Shown here piece by piece: positions 1 to 12,136 of a stretch of DNA of 64,000 nt. The stretch spans positions 1 to 64,000 of the forward strand of contig NHZP01000002.1 of the NCBI GenBank assembly GCA_003313425.1, given 5' to 3'. Source of the stretch: Pseudopyrenochaeta lycopersici. Lineage: Eukaryota; Ascomycota; Dothideomycetes; Pleosporales; Pseudopyrenochaetaceae. Every line of letters starts with the position of its first letter. Within the stretch, counting starts at the first letter, position 1. The position numbers were made by a program, and so were the translations under genes. Under the pieces are notes generated by a model that was not told the origin of the DNA, did no database searches, and saw nothing but the letters and a program-made list of their open reading frames with translations.

Positions 1-3000
1 AATATATACTCCCTAACTAAGAGCCTTAGTAACTTTGTCTTAGTTAATCTAGACTTAAACTTTTACTAGGTAATAATAATAGCTCTTTAGGTCTTAATGC
101 GTATAGTCTCCTTAAAATTAAGCTAAAAATAGAACTTAAGTTACTAGGTCTAATTAAAGCTAACTCTATTAATCCTAATAATAGTATAGTATCTTAAGCA
201 GCTAAACTATATTTAAAATACTAAGACTTTAAGTAAGTAGGCCTATTTTACTAGCTACGTAATAATAATATTACTAGCACACCCTGCGATAGTTAAATAC
301 TTAACTACCCTGCCTATCCTTAAGAGTACTAAAATTTATATACTCTTAATACTAAGTATTAATTAGCTAGACGCGCTTACTATTATTTAACTTCCTAGAC
401 GTAAGTAATATAGTTATATTCTTTACGTAATTTTACTATAATACTAGTTTTAAGTAAGATATCTTCTTTAATTAAGTCTTAAATATTAATACTATTATTA
501 AGTATTACTAGTAGTATTTCTAACTCTTTACGTAACTACCTTACTAACTCTATGTCTTTTACGTAAATTTTATCTAAAGTAAAAGGCTACGTAGAAAGAA
601 ATCTCTAATACTACCTAAGATAGAATTTCTTTTAAAGGGCCTCTACTACCTTAACCTATTATTAAGTACGCCTATTCCCTCTTAAATATTATTCTTCTAG
701 CTAGATTTCTTAAATACTTTTAGCTGTAATAGACAGCCTATCTATTTAAAGCTTACCTAGCTTCTCTAGCTTATTCTAGATATTACTTCTAAATTCTTTA
801 CTTATGCGTTAGTAACTAAAACTAGAAGGCTTAATAACTTACGTACGCCCTCTAATATTTAATAAAGTAGTAAGGCTTTAGCTTCTAGTATATTTAGAGG
901 TAGTTATTACTAAGGCTATTATCTAGACGCTAGCCTTAGCTACAGAATTATTTTTACTATTACTAGTAGTAAGAAGAAGTAACTTAGTCTACTTATAATA
1001 CTTAAAATAATTCTCTTATAGCTACTTAGGCGGAATAGTTATATTTAGAGGAAGCTTTATCCTTATATATAATTACTTTCTATACTATTTAATTACCTCT
1101 ATCTAGAATATCTAGTCTAGGTACCTTTATCTAGAGCGCGTGTCTATATTATTAGCTATAATCTTAGAGGTAGGAATTTTATACTTATTAATAATACTAC
1201 GTAACTTAGCGTTACTATCTTTATAATACTTCTTTATCTAAGTAAGGATATTAGCTATCTACTAATATACTTTTTCCTAGTTAGTAATATTAATAAATTC
1301 ATTCTATCTTCTTTTTATAGATTATTATTAATAGTAAAAGGCTATATTAAGGAAGGAAGTAAGGTTATCTAGTAAGGTCCTATATAGTAACTATTAGACT
1401 ACTATTATGCTAAAGTATAAGTATACTACTTAAATAGAATATAGAATAAGGACTTATCTTAGTACGTACTAATAGTGTTTATCTAGATAAGTAAACGCGC
1501 TCTCTATCTCTTTTTTCTTCTTCTTTTTATAAGTATTTATATCTTTAAGTATAGAATATTACTACTTAAAAGTAGTAATACCTCTATAATATAATATTAG
1601 GCTTAGTCTTCTTTTTAGAAATTCTCTAGTTACGATAATAAGGGTTAAAGTCTTATTAAAGTAAGTTACTAAGGCTACTATCTAATTATCTACTATACTC
1701 CTCTATTTAATAGGCGAGACTTATAGTAAGTTTTAAACCTAAGTATCTACTATAATCCCTACGTGCTAAAGGACTTTAATATTACTATAACACTTAAGCT
1801 TAGTTCTATAGTCTTTAATAGCTTCTTTACTAGTAAATTATATAATCTCTATTAGCGTAGGCTTAATTGTAGTTATAGTTTGTTAAGGATTTAGGTTTAA
1901 TAGTAAGAGTAGACGCTTTCTAGGCTGTTTAGGTGTCTAAGGCAGCTATAATATTACTTAAAGTTTATACTTAATAGGTACTTATATAATTACCTTAGAA
2001 AGTTTTAATAGATAGTAATAGGAAGTAAGAAAAAGAAACTTAGGCTCTATAAGATTAACTATAAGCTTAAGATTTAGAGGAGGTTTAAGTAGCAGAGAGT
2101 ATCTTTCCTTCCTTAACTTTACTTAAAAGCCTTACTAAGGCTTATTAATATAATAAAAGGTAAAGTTACTATTATTTTAACTCCTTCTTATTACTTAATT
2201 AGCTAGCACAGTAGGTTCTCTTAAGAGTAAGCTACTTAGGAATATTTCTTAAGTAAGTCTTATCTTACTACTAAACGTAGCTATAAACTTACCTTTATAC
2301 TTAAAAATATTAATTATCTTATCTTCTACCTCCTTTAATTAATTCTATATCTTTAAATTATTACTCTGTAATCTTATAGTTGCGTTACTACTACTAGCGC
2401 AGATATTAAGTTGTCTAGCTAATTAGGTTTTAGTAAGTCTTACTAAGCTTACCTAGCGATTACTAATTAGCTAGATTCTTTAATACCCTAGTTTCTCTAC
2501 TATTTTTAATCACGTAGTAAGGAGATTAACCTCCTAGCAATTCTAAATAATATTTCGTTTAATTTTAACTTATTTTTATATGCTTAGGAGGTTACGCTGC
2601 GTATATATAATACTAAATATGTAAAAATATATAAAAATTTAATACAAGAAATACAGCCCCTCCTTTACTTTAAGATAAAAGCCTGTCCCCTAGGCTTAAG
2701 TAAGCTTATCTTCTAAGTTAGAATTAATTTCTAACTTAGGTATTTAAATATATTATTATCTCTTAGTCTCTATTAAAGATCTTAGTATAATAATAAGATA
2801 GCTATATATAGTTAGCTGTGTTATATCTTTAGATAAATCTAAGTTTATAGAAGAGTTAATCTCTATCTCTTATAACTAAATCGCGTCTTAGTTAGAATTC
2901 TTAATAACTATAAACTTATTATCTTAAGAGTTATTAAATTAAGTAGGTAGTAGTAAAAAGTTAGCTTTAATATCTTATAATAATAGATTCTATAACTTTA

Positions 3001-4200
3001 CGTAACCTTAATACTCTTAAGTAACTTTACTTTTATCTTAAGGTACCTATAGTTTAAGTCTCTATCTTAGAGTAGTATTTCTAAATTACGTGCTATTAAG
3101 GTCTATAAGTTAATAGTTACTTTTATCTTAGTTAGTATAAAAGACTTTATATAGTCTTAGCTGTCTACTTATAAGCTTCTTATCTCTTAATATATTAATA
3201 TCTCTAGCTAAGTCTTATATTAGTATAAAGTTATTATCTTTAATTTCTTCTTAATAAATCTCTCTATAATTATCTTAATATTCTTTCTTTTTATATTATA
3301 AGCGCTTAGTTCTTAATACTATATCCTTAAGAAATTAATCTCTTAAATCTAGCTATATAGCTTATACTACTAATAACTAGCTTCTTAATATTACTTATCT
3401 AAATAGTAATATCTACTATATTAGAAGAGTAAGCTTAATTAGAAGTACTAGATTCTAACTAGTAACTAACTAATAAGGAGAATATCTAGTCTAACTTTAA
3501 GTAGAAATTCTATCTACTTATAATACTATTAGAAGATTATTAACTTAAAGTCTAGGAAGATTTACTAGTATATTATATATTAGCTTATAACTACCTTTAA
3601 TTTTTCTTATAGCCTAAGGGTTATATACTAATACCTAGATCCTCTTAATATAATAACTCTTAGTAAGGGCTTTAACTACCTTTCTAAAATTAGGCCTGCT
3701 ATCTATAGTAAGTATCCTTATTATACTCTAGCAATATAAGATTTCCTTATATAGAAACTTAGTAACAGTAGATAACTTATTATTAGTTATTACTTATACC
3801 TTTAGCTATCTACTAAGGTATTCTCGTGTAATTATAATAAATTTCTTTCCTTAATAATATAGTATATAAATAACGTCTATAGTAACTTATTCTTATAACG
3901 CGTAATAGTAAGTATTTATTAGCATCTCTTACTTATGACTTAATAATCTTTGCTAGCACTATTTATATAATATAATTATACGTTACACCTTCTTATATAT
4001 CCTTTCCTACTAGTATTATTAAGTAAGTATTAAATAGACGCTATTTACTCCTTTACAACTAATCTATTAATATATTTCCTATATAACTATAGTCTTAAGA
4101 TTAGGATTATCTATAACTTAATAAATAGCTATATTTCTTATAGACTTTTAGAATAAATAGCCTTCTCGCATAAAGAAATTTATTATCTTCTTTTTTTATA
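1..4200 (-). mobile_element. RIP-saturated Ty3/Gypsy relic, 3' part
   Basis: The stretch is very AT-rich, nearly free of CpA/TpG, and stops occur every few codons in all frames, so no gene can be open here. The only coding trace I can read is a minus-strand retroviral integrase at about 3,560-4,110. Near 4,200 the sequence changes to one that matches the chromovirus lying further right (about 14,700 there). The stretch is therefore a different Gypsy-like element joined to a truncated chromovirus. I could not identify its LTRs, and below about 3,500 I see nothing interpretable. Confidence 0.6.
3560..4110 (-). pseudogene. Retroviral integrase remnant (zinc-binding end plus catalytic core)
   Basis: Read on the minus strand with stops ignored, the core gives stretches such as IDVIYILYY, FIIITREYLSR, LTIDSRPNFRKVVKALTKS and VYNP-AIRKIKGSYK. 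These match the D...D...E layout of Gypsy integrases: the second Asp lies in TIDS(G/R)PNF and the glutamate region in YNPQA..KIEG. The Glu itself now reads Lys or Ile, consistent with G-to-A change. The region just upstream (about 3,960-4,110) looks like a decayed HHCC zinc-binding domain, but that is weak. The stops are TAA/TAG at places where Gln or Trp is expected, as RIP produces. It cannot encode a functional protein. Confidence 0.6.
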
Positions 4201-7200
4201 CTTAAAGTTATACCCTTTATTCTTTTTTAGTATAAATAGTATAGGGTATCCTGCTAGTAATTATAATTCTCTAATAAATCTCTTTTTTAAGTTTATCTTA
4301 ATATATTCGCGTAGGGTTTTAAGTTCTTTTTCTAATAAACTATAAATTAGGCTAAAAGTTAGTTACTTTCCTTCCTGTAGGATTATCTTATAATCCTAAA
4401 GTTAATATTTAAGTAATACTTTTATAGTTATCTCTTCTTAAAAGAGTAACTTATATTCTTTATACTTATTAGGGATTACTAGAGTTACGCTTTACTCCTT
4501 AACTCTAGCTTATTAGTCTGAGGGCCTCTTATTAGTACCTGCTAAGTTAGACCTTTATATTCTAAGGTTGTCCTTATTTAAAGTAAGAATTCTAATTATT
4601 ATCTTCTTATCTACCTAGGCACTTAGCCGCAGCGTAGGCTTACTTATAGTTATATCTGTTCTATAGTATTTAAATAAGAACTTCTTCTTTTTCTAATTTA
4701 TTTCTAGACTATATTCTCTTAACTATAGGAGTCTTAGTATTATATTATATTGTAATAGTCTAAAGACGTCTAGGTTAATTGTTCCCCTATAGGTCTAGAT
4801 AATAAGTTGCACGTTTTATACTTTGTAGGTAATTACGGACTCTGATAGCATTAGTTATCTATTAGCTACTATTAATAGATATAGTACTACTTTTAATAAT
4901 AGGATAAGGCTAGCTTATTTTATTACTTACGTAGAAATATAGCTCTATTATGCTCTAGAATCTACTAGTACCTTTATCTAGCTTCTATTAAGCTTAATAT
5001 TTTGCTTAAGGAGTCCTTATGCGCCTATTGCATATAAAGTTTATAATTCTTACTTATTAGTAGGCGCGACTCTAAAAAAGGTTCCTCTTAATACCTGTTT
5101 ATTATCTTAACGTCTTTATACTTAAGGTAGTTAGAGTTAAGGCACGTTTACTATTACTATTAATTACACTCTCTATTAAAGATAAGCTGTATTACTATAG
5201 TAGCCGCAGGGTTGTTATCCTCTAGAAAATAGAGGATAGTCCTCTTATCCTATAGGTAGTTATTATATTTAACTTTAGGATAATTATACTATTAATATTT
5301 GCATTAATAAAATAAGTAAGGGAAGTATCCTTATTCTATTTTACTTAAATAGTGTATTATATATAGGTCTGTAGTACAGAAAGACTAGTAGACGATACTA
5401 TATTATTTATTACGTAGGTCTATTAAGTAGTCTAGTACTAGTTTCTATAGTCCTTTACGCATAGTATATAGGGTTTAAGCTGCCTCTGCGCGCTTGTAAT
5501 AGTCTCTAGCTTCTTCCTCTATAAGGAGCTAGTTAAGGTTAACGTTCTCTTTATTATCCTCCTAATATATTTATCATTTAAGCTACGTATAAATATCTTA
5601 TTTCTTACTATCTGTAAGCACGATCTTACTATAAGAATTAACTTAAAAGTACTCTTATTATACTAGATCTTAAGTATTAGGTATATAGAAAGTGTCTTCC
5701 TATGTTAGTAGTAGTATTATTTAGTATTATAATATATATTTAGGAGTCTTAACTATTAAAGGTTCTAGTACCTATATTTATCTAGCTTATTAAAGTTTCT
5801 ATAGGGCGTCCCTAACGGTTATAGGTTACTATGCCTCTTTAGCCTTTTCTACCTATTCTTATATTACGTTTATATTATATTTAGGGTAATTATAATATTC
5901 TTATAATATATCTTATATTACTTATTTAGCTAAGATAATTATACTTATTCTTTATACTATAGCTGCTTCCTATTCTACTAGAGTTAGCGCGTTAATATAC
6001 TATACCTTATATATATATTATGCGCGTAGTTAGTAGTTAAGTTCTATAATATCTTTTTCTGCTTCTATAGGCGTAGATAGCCTTAGGGTTTCTAGTTAAT
6101 ATTAGTTCTAGAAGTCCTTCCTTTTTAATTCCTTAGTTAGGAGTATTATAGTATTACTAAAGTTTTTTATAGTATCTTTATAAACTAAGGATAGGGAGCT
6201 GTTACTCTCTTCTATATTCTTACTATACTAGGTTCTAGGGATCTCTTTCTTAATAGGTTCTTAGTAAAGTAGTAGTAATATTTCTATATCTTAAGCCTTT
6301 TCCTCTTAAGTTATAATAACTTCCTATATTTTATTATTACTATTTTCTTCTTTTACAACTATTATATTAATCTAGGAGGTTACTTTATTCTTCTTTCTAT
6401 AGTCTTTAGCTATATAGCCTTTCTTATTATAGTTAAAATAGGTTATTTCTTTCTTCTTCTTACCCTTACTTAACTTTTCTCTGTTAAGGTTATCTAGATA
6501 TATTACCTTAGATCCCCTAGACGTATAATGTCTTAGAACCCCTTGTAGCTAATATTAGTAGCGTAGGCGACTGCTGTTAGATTTGTTGCGATAATCCCTT
6601 CATAGTTTCTTATCTTCCTTTATTTGTTTAGGTTATTGTCCTATAAGTCGCACGTAAAGCTCGTAGAGCTCTATATCTAGTTAGATAGTCTTATTAATTA
6701 GGTTATCTAGTGTTATAACCTTTATGCCTATGCATATAAGCTTAGTCTAGACGTCTACTTTTAGGGTATTGTTATTCTAGCTAGTTTGTTTAGCGTAACC
6801 TAGAAATTTGTTAGTGTAGTTGGCTGCAGACTGGGTTTATTGCATGTTTTAAATCTTCTATTCTGTAATAGTTGCCTCGTTTAGGAGTCTGAACGCTTAA
6901 CGCATGTATGCTTTAAATCTGCTTATCTTTTTAAACATAGTAATTAGTTCTTAAGGCTTCTCTTCGTCGCTTATGTACTTAACTAGGTGGGGTTTTACCT
7001 ATTTAGTAGCTTTACCTCTTATGTAGCTAGATATAAGTACTGCTTAGTCGTTATTATCTATAGTAGTTGTATTAAACTTAAAGAATAGATTAAATTAGAG
7101 TAACTATTCTTTAAGTTTGAACTAATCTCTATAGAAGAGGTCTAGTTTAACTACAGCGTTGCCTAGCCTAGTGGTATAGTAGTTTATATTTTCTATCTTA

Positions 7201-7619
7201 GTGTTACTTATCTTAAGAGTGTTTAAAGTATAAAGATCTTTAAAGGCTATTAGTAAGGATAATTAATAAGACTGTAAGGTTAGTTCTCTAGGATAGAGTA
7301 AGGGACTAGATAGAAGGGGGTTTTAATACTAAGATAGTAAGAGGGTACTTCTGTAAAGAGTACTAAGGGTTAAGAATAATTACTATTACTATTACTATAC
7401 TATAGAGTATAATATTAAGTTAAACATAATAAGCTATAAGGGTTTATTGCTGTAATCTATATACACAGAAGTTATGCACGTTACTTAGTGTGCTTAGTGT
7501 GCTTAGTACCACTGATTATACTAATTAACTGAGCACGTCATGTGATCTCAGTTGTTGGTCCAATGCCTGCGAGGTTCAACTGGGGCCGCTGGGCACAGGG
7601 TCTCAGCAGGATCGTAACA
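4200..7619 (-). mobile_element. Truncated chromovirus copy A (5' LTR, gag, start of pol)
   Basis: This stretch lines up with positions 14,700-18,117 at a constant offset of about 10,500, so it is the 5' half of a second copy of the same Gypsy element in the same orientation. It keeps one LTR (7,229-7,619), the gag region and part of pol up to reverse transcriptase, then stops at about 4,200 where another element begins. It carries far more C-to-T and G-to-A changes than copy B. The integrase, chromodomain and 3' LTR parts are missing. Confidence 0.75.
7229..7619 (-). repeat. LTR of truncated chromovirus A
   Basis: This is about 391 bp matching the two LTRs of chromovirus B (11,081-11,469 and 17,729-18,117). 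It ends with the same AGGATCGTAACA at the plus-strand right side, which is the LTR 5' TGTTACGATCC on the minus strand. The opposite end reads TATAAAGATC where the other copies read TGTAAAGATC or TGTGAAGATC, a RIP-type G-to-A change. Confidence 0.85.
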
Positions 7620-9220
7620 CTTATATTATTAATCTTATTATTTAAGATACTATCTAGCACCTTAAACTAACAGCTCCTACTAAGCTTAAGGTTAAGGAAA
7701 ATCTATAATAGCGCTATATAAAAGAAATATATACTAAAATATTAGTCCTAAACTCTCTTTATAAAGTAAGTTAGCTATTATTATAGCTATTTATTATAGA
7801 CTAAGCTATAAATAGCTCTAAATAATCTATAAAGCTATTAATTAATTACTCTAACGCTATAAGTAGTTTATTAATATATAAAGTCTTCTACTACTGTGCC
7901 GTTGCACAGGGTACCTAGGCAATCAGGTGATGATAGGTCTCCTTTGTCAGCGAAATTTGATGATAAGACTTGGAGATGCGAGAGATCTCAACGTAATGCA
8001 CCATGCACCACATACCACAAGAATTCACTTCAAAACTGAGATTTTGCAAAGTAGCTAGTGCATTAGCTACGTCAATTCAATGAGATTTCAGACTATTTTG
8101 TTTATTACTTTTAATCAGGCTCCATACTTACCTTCGTTTCTAGCAGACTGCACAGGCAGGGCTGCTCCTGTTATTCACGCACGTTCGATTCCAACGTTAC
8201 CTCTTATTCACAACACCAGAACTGCGGGATTGTGCCGAACCACCTTGTTAACTCCACACTACTAAAAGAATAACTTTTAGTTATATAAGATATAAAGAGT
8301 TAATAGAACTTAACCTTTAATATATGTAAGCGTGTAGTTACGCTCTAGGTATATATTAATAAATAGCTTAAGTAAGAAATTAATCTAAAAGTACAAGCGA
8401 GGGTTACAAGTAATAGTAATTATACTAATATAGATTTCTATAATCTTAAGTAACTTTAGCTATCTTTAACTAAATAGCACTACCTTAAGCTTATTTATAA
8501 TATACTTAAGAGATTTAAGGACGTAACTAACTCGCTAAGCTAAAAGTAAAAGCCTTAAATTTAGTATATATAGCTTATATATAACTAGCTTTTAATTTCC
8601 TAGACTAGATAATAGAAGAGCTAGGTAAAGATTTAGAAAATAGAGATAATAAAGAGTAGCCAGCAGTAGTAAAGGTAGTAGCTAAAAAGGGTTATTTAAA
8701 ACTAAGTAAATATTACTCTAAGATAGAGGTAGAGCGCAGATACCTCTTTAATTACGCTACTATCCTAGATCTATTATAGAAGCTTACAGCGTATAAGGTA
8801 CTACTATTATAGCTATTTATTATAGTAAATAATCTAATAGCAGCTCGAGGATAATACGTAGGATGCCTAGGATAAATATAACTACTACTAATAATTTCTT
8901 AAATATCTTAATTAATATAATAGTTAAGAACTAGTAGTTCTACTCTATTCTTATTAACTTATCTTTAATGTTTATAAAGTATAGAGTAGTTCTAGAAACC
9001 TCTATCCCTAGTTTATTTATAATTAAGTAGCCTCTTACGTATAAGGTTAGTATCTAATAAGAGTTAGGATATAGACCTTAAGGAGATAGAAGAGGAGAAA
9101 GGGCAAACTTACTAAGAGGGAGAATCCTACTTTAGCACCCCTTATATTATAATAGTTAATTCTTTTAATATCTTAGATTAGTAGAAAGTAAATAAGGCTA
9201 CCTATCCTAAGCTTAACGTA
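7620..9220 (+). pseudogene. hAT transposase remnant, copy 1, left part
   Basis: The block matches 28,020-28,900 almost base for base, apart from an LTR inserted at 7,895. Read in one plus-strand frame with stops ignored it gives hAT transposase-like stretches, for example KLS.YYSK, ERRYLFNYATILD, KLTAYKVLLLQLFIIVNN, ARGQYVGCLG and SFNILDWWKVN (positions about 8,690-9,200). The last of these is the usual lead-in to the hAT C-terminal dimerisation domain. That domain continues at 18,123, after two later insertions. Many TAG/TAA stops stand where Gln or Trp is expected. It is non-functional. Confidence 0.7.
7895..8258 (+). mobile_element. Solo LTR, family F2 copy 1
   Basis: A 364-bp insertion starts TGTGCCGTTGCACAGGG and ends AACTCCACA. 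It interrupts the hAT relic; the uninterrupted site is present in the second hAT copy near 28,180. CTAC/ACTAC is repeated at both edges (7,890-7,894 and 8,258-8,262), a 4-5 bp target duplication. Base composition is normal with CpA intact, unlike the surrounding DNA. Two more copies lie at 19,722-20,274 (reverse) and 20,671-21,027. The 61-codon ORF inside it is not a gene. Confidence 0.8.
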
Positions 9221-11072
9221 CTTCACAAGCGAGTTAGTCACACAAGCGAATTAGTCAAGTGTGCCAAGACACCCACCAAAACATTTTATCTCTCTACCTT
9301 ATCACCACTATGGCTATAAATTCGAAGATTCAGGACAATACGCGAGAAGGAAGAATCGACTGTGCAATAAAAGTGTTATAAAGGAATAAAATCTTAAGTA
9401 TTAGGAGAGCAGTAAGTATATATCGCGTAAACTATAAAATACTTAGACGTCGCCTCTAAGGCTACCCTGCACGCACTGAAACTGTTATAAATAACAGAAA
9501 CCTTAACAATAATAAAGAACAGACATTAACTAAGTAGATATTAGACCTTGCTACCTGCAGATACCCCCCTCGCAAGCGTATAGTTAAAGATACCGCAAAC
9601 TTACTACGTTGACTGCGGGGTAACCTACCAGTTAGTGTTAATTAGGTTAACAACTACGTTAGACGCAACCCTAAAGTACAAATTACGCAGAGTAAGAAAT
9701 CTAACTACTAAAGAGCAGAACGGGAGGACCCTAAGGTAATTAAAGAGTATTTTTAGCTTCTTAAGAATATAGTAAATAAGTATAGCATACAGGACGATAA
9801 TATCTATAACATAGACGAGATAGGCTTTCTAAGAGGTAATATTAGTACAGCTAAAGTTATAACAGCAAGAGATAGCCCTAAATACTATATACAGCCTAGT
9901 AATCGTGACTAAATAACAGTTATTAAATGCATAAATATTGCTAAACGCTGTATACTAGCTATAGTTATTGCTGAAGGGAAGGTGTTCTAGAACGTCTAGT
10001 TTAATAAGGACGCAGGCCTTCCAGATAACTAGGTAATCGCCTATAGCGAAACTAGATAGTCTAATAATAGATTAGTTATATATAGCTTACAGAGGTGTTT
10101 AACCCTTATATAAAGCAACATACTAAAGGCGTTAATCGACTCCTTATTATGGATGGACACAGCAGCCACTGCTTAGAGCTATTTAAGACCTACGCAAGGA
10201 AAAACAATATTATCCTGTTATAGCTACCCTCACATTCCTCGCATATTCTGTAACTATTAGATGTTGCCTGCTTTAGTTTAGTTAAGAAGCGCTATTATTA
10301 AGGGGTAGAGATGTTAGCTTGTAATGGCTAGAACCACGTTAATATAGACAACTTCCTTCGCATCTACGCTGCTGCTCGTCCTTACGCGCTAAGTAACAGT
10401 AATATTAAAAGCGCCTTTAAAGCTACTAGCATTTTTCTATTTAATCCTAATAAGGTGCTTAACAGGTTAGGTGTAATTAACCTAGCACTACCCTCTAAGC
10501 CTTGTTCGTCCTTAACAAATTTAGTTACTAATACACCTAAAACGGTGCGCTAGATTAAGAAGTAACAGAGAGCTATAAGACGCCGACAACATGTGCTTAA
10601 GCGGCGGTCTACGTCACCTACGATAGTAGCAATAAAAAAGATAGCGAAGAGCGCTAAATTAGCTTTATAAGCGTCAGCAATTATTACTAAGGAACTTAAG
10701 CGTTCGAAGGCTCTTAACCCTAAAGTAGTTAAAAAGCGCAACATTAAAGTTAAGTATATTACCTAAAGAGAGAATCTTATAATTAAAGAGGTAGTTAAGC
10801 TATTACAGGAGTCTATAGCACCTCTAGAAGCTATATAAAGTAAAGGTAGCAATGCGACACTACAAGATTTAAGTTAAGCTCTGCGCTGCTATAGGGGGTG
10901 TATGTTAACTAGGCATAATATAAGGACTTGCCTAACACGTAAGAGCCTTTGCGTAATGTAATTATCATACAAAATTAGATGGAGGTGTCAGAATGCAAGA
11001 AGATGGTGGTGTTGTTGGTGGTGCCAAGAAATGCCTAACTAATTCGCTTGTGTGACTAACTCGCTTGTGAAG
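9221..11072 (+). mobile_element. Fot1/pogo-type Tc1-mariner DNA transposon
   Basis: The 1,852-bp element is bounded by 35-bp perfect terminal inverted repeats (from 9,221 and ending at 11,072, beginning CTTCACAAGCGAGTTAGTC) and flanked by TA on both sides (9,219-9,220 and 11,073-11,074), the target duplication of the Tc1/mariner superfamily. Each inverted repeat holds two direct copies of CACAAGCGA(G/A)TTAGT, the layout of double transposase-binding sites. It is inserted in the hAT relic, and the chromovirus B insertion lies 8 bp to its right. Confidence 0.9.
9310..10961 (+). pseudogene. Fot1/pogo DDE transposase, inactivated
   Basis: From ATG 9,310 the frame reads a CENP-B-like helix-turn-helix N-terminus and then the DDE catalytic core. 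The first Asp is in YNIDEIGF (about 9,800), the second in LLIMDGHSSH (about 10,145) and the third in a LLDVACF segment (about 10,260). A C-terminal region rich in Lys/Arg follows to the stop at 10,959-10,961. The frame is broken by many TAA/TAG codons at Gln or Trp positions and by at least one 1-bp shift near 10,085. The inverted repeats are intact, so the element could only move with transposase made elsewhere. Confidence 0.85.
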
Positions 11073-11080
11073 TACGTTAC

Positions 11081-11469
11081 TGTGAAGAATCTTAAAGGCT
11101 ATCGATGAGGATAACCAATGAGATTGCAAGGTTGGTTCTCCGGGATAGAGTGAGGGACTAGATAGAAGGGGGTTTAGTACTAAGACAGTAAGAGGGCGCT
11201 TCTGTAAAGAGTACTAAGGGTTAAGAATAATTAGTATTGCTATTACTATACTGTAGAGTATAATATTAAGTTGAACACACTGGGCTATAAGGGTCCATTG
11301 TGGTGATCTATATACATAGAGGTTATGCATGTTGCTCAGTGTGCTCGGTGTGCTCAGTGTCGCTGATCAGACTGATCAACTGAGCACGTCACGTGACCTC
11401 GGTTGTTGTCCAATACTTGGTGAGGTCCAGTTGGGGCCACCGGGACAGGGTCCTGGCAGGATCGTAACA
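11081..11469 (-). repeat. 3' LTR of chromovirus B
   Basis: It is bounded by TGTGAAGAATC and GGATCGTAACA on the plus strand, i.e. TGTTACGATCC...ATTCTTCACA on the element strand, with TG...CA ends. It is less RIP-changed than the 5' LTR: most differences are G or C here and A or T at 17,729-18,117. Confidence 0.9.
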
Positions 11470-11554
11470 CCATCCCCCTCCTGTTCTAGCGCTGTCCTTA
11501 GTGCTTATTATATGACGCGGGCGTTTCCTACTTCTTGCCGCATCATGTCTCGCC

Positions 11555-12136
11555 ATGCCTAAACATCCACAGGTGTCTAGCACTATTCGTCGTTAACGTC
11601 TTTATAATTTTATTAACTCTTTTAGGGAAGCTATAGTTTAAAAGTGCGCGACGTGCGCAAAGTACAATTGGGTGTGTAAGGTCTATGTTTGTTCCGGGAA
11701 ATGTAGCAAGTGTCTGCGTCAAGGGCAACGTTGCAACGTGCGAGTTACTAAGTCTAAATTTAAATAATTAGTAGATTAGAAGACAAAGCTTTGGGAATAG
11801 ATAAAAGAATCTAGGAATGCACAAGAAGTTACAATAAAGGCGCATAAAAAGGCTCTAGAGGAGCTGCGCGTTACTCAGGCTCGCGAAGAGCGGTTATAAT
11901 AATAAATAGATTTAATTAATTAGCGCGCGGAGGAAGTAATAGCTGTAGAGGAACAAGACATTAAGGAATAAGAAGCGGCGGAGGCCTTGTTGCCTAAAAA
12001 CGCTTCTAATGCCCTTAGGTTTAGTTTATCGCCTAGTACTTAGGGTGCGTTCAAAGGCTTCCCTCTTAAGTATTAGGAGGTCCTAGTTAGCGATAGGCCA
12101 CTAGTAGCGGGTCCGTCAGTTTCCTCTAGCTCTTAA
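11555..12136 (+). pseudogene. Antisense accessory ORF: Zn2Cys6-like cysteines plus coiled coil
   Basis: This plus-strand frame runs 193 codons from ATG 11,555 to TAA 12,134, opposite in direction to the element's pol and ending where pol ends. It has no frameshift, but about a dozen TAA/TAG codons interrupt it, all explicable as Gln or Trp codons changed by RIP. Cysteines at codons 31, 34, 41, 46, 50, 53 and 60 contain C-X2-C-X6-C-X8-C-X2-C-X6-C, the spacing of fungal binuclear zinc clusters. A charged Glu/Lys/Arg/Ala-rich stretch (codons about 72-150) follows and looks like a coiled coil. From memory, similar hypothetical proteins are common in Dothideomycete genomes; this was not checked. 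The role is unknown. Confidence 0.7.

Noticed and set aside
8080..8265. 61-codon ORF in AT-rich block
   Set aside because: It lies inside the F2 solo LTR and is destroyed in the other two copies.
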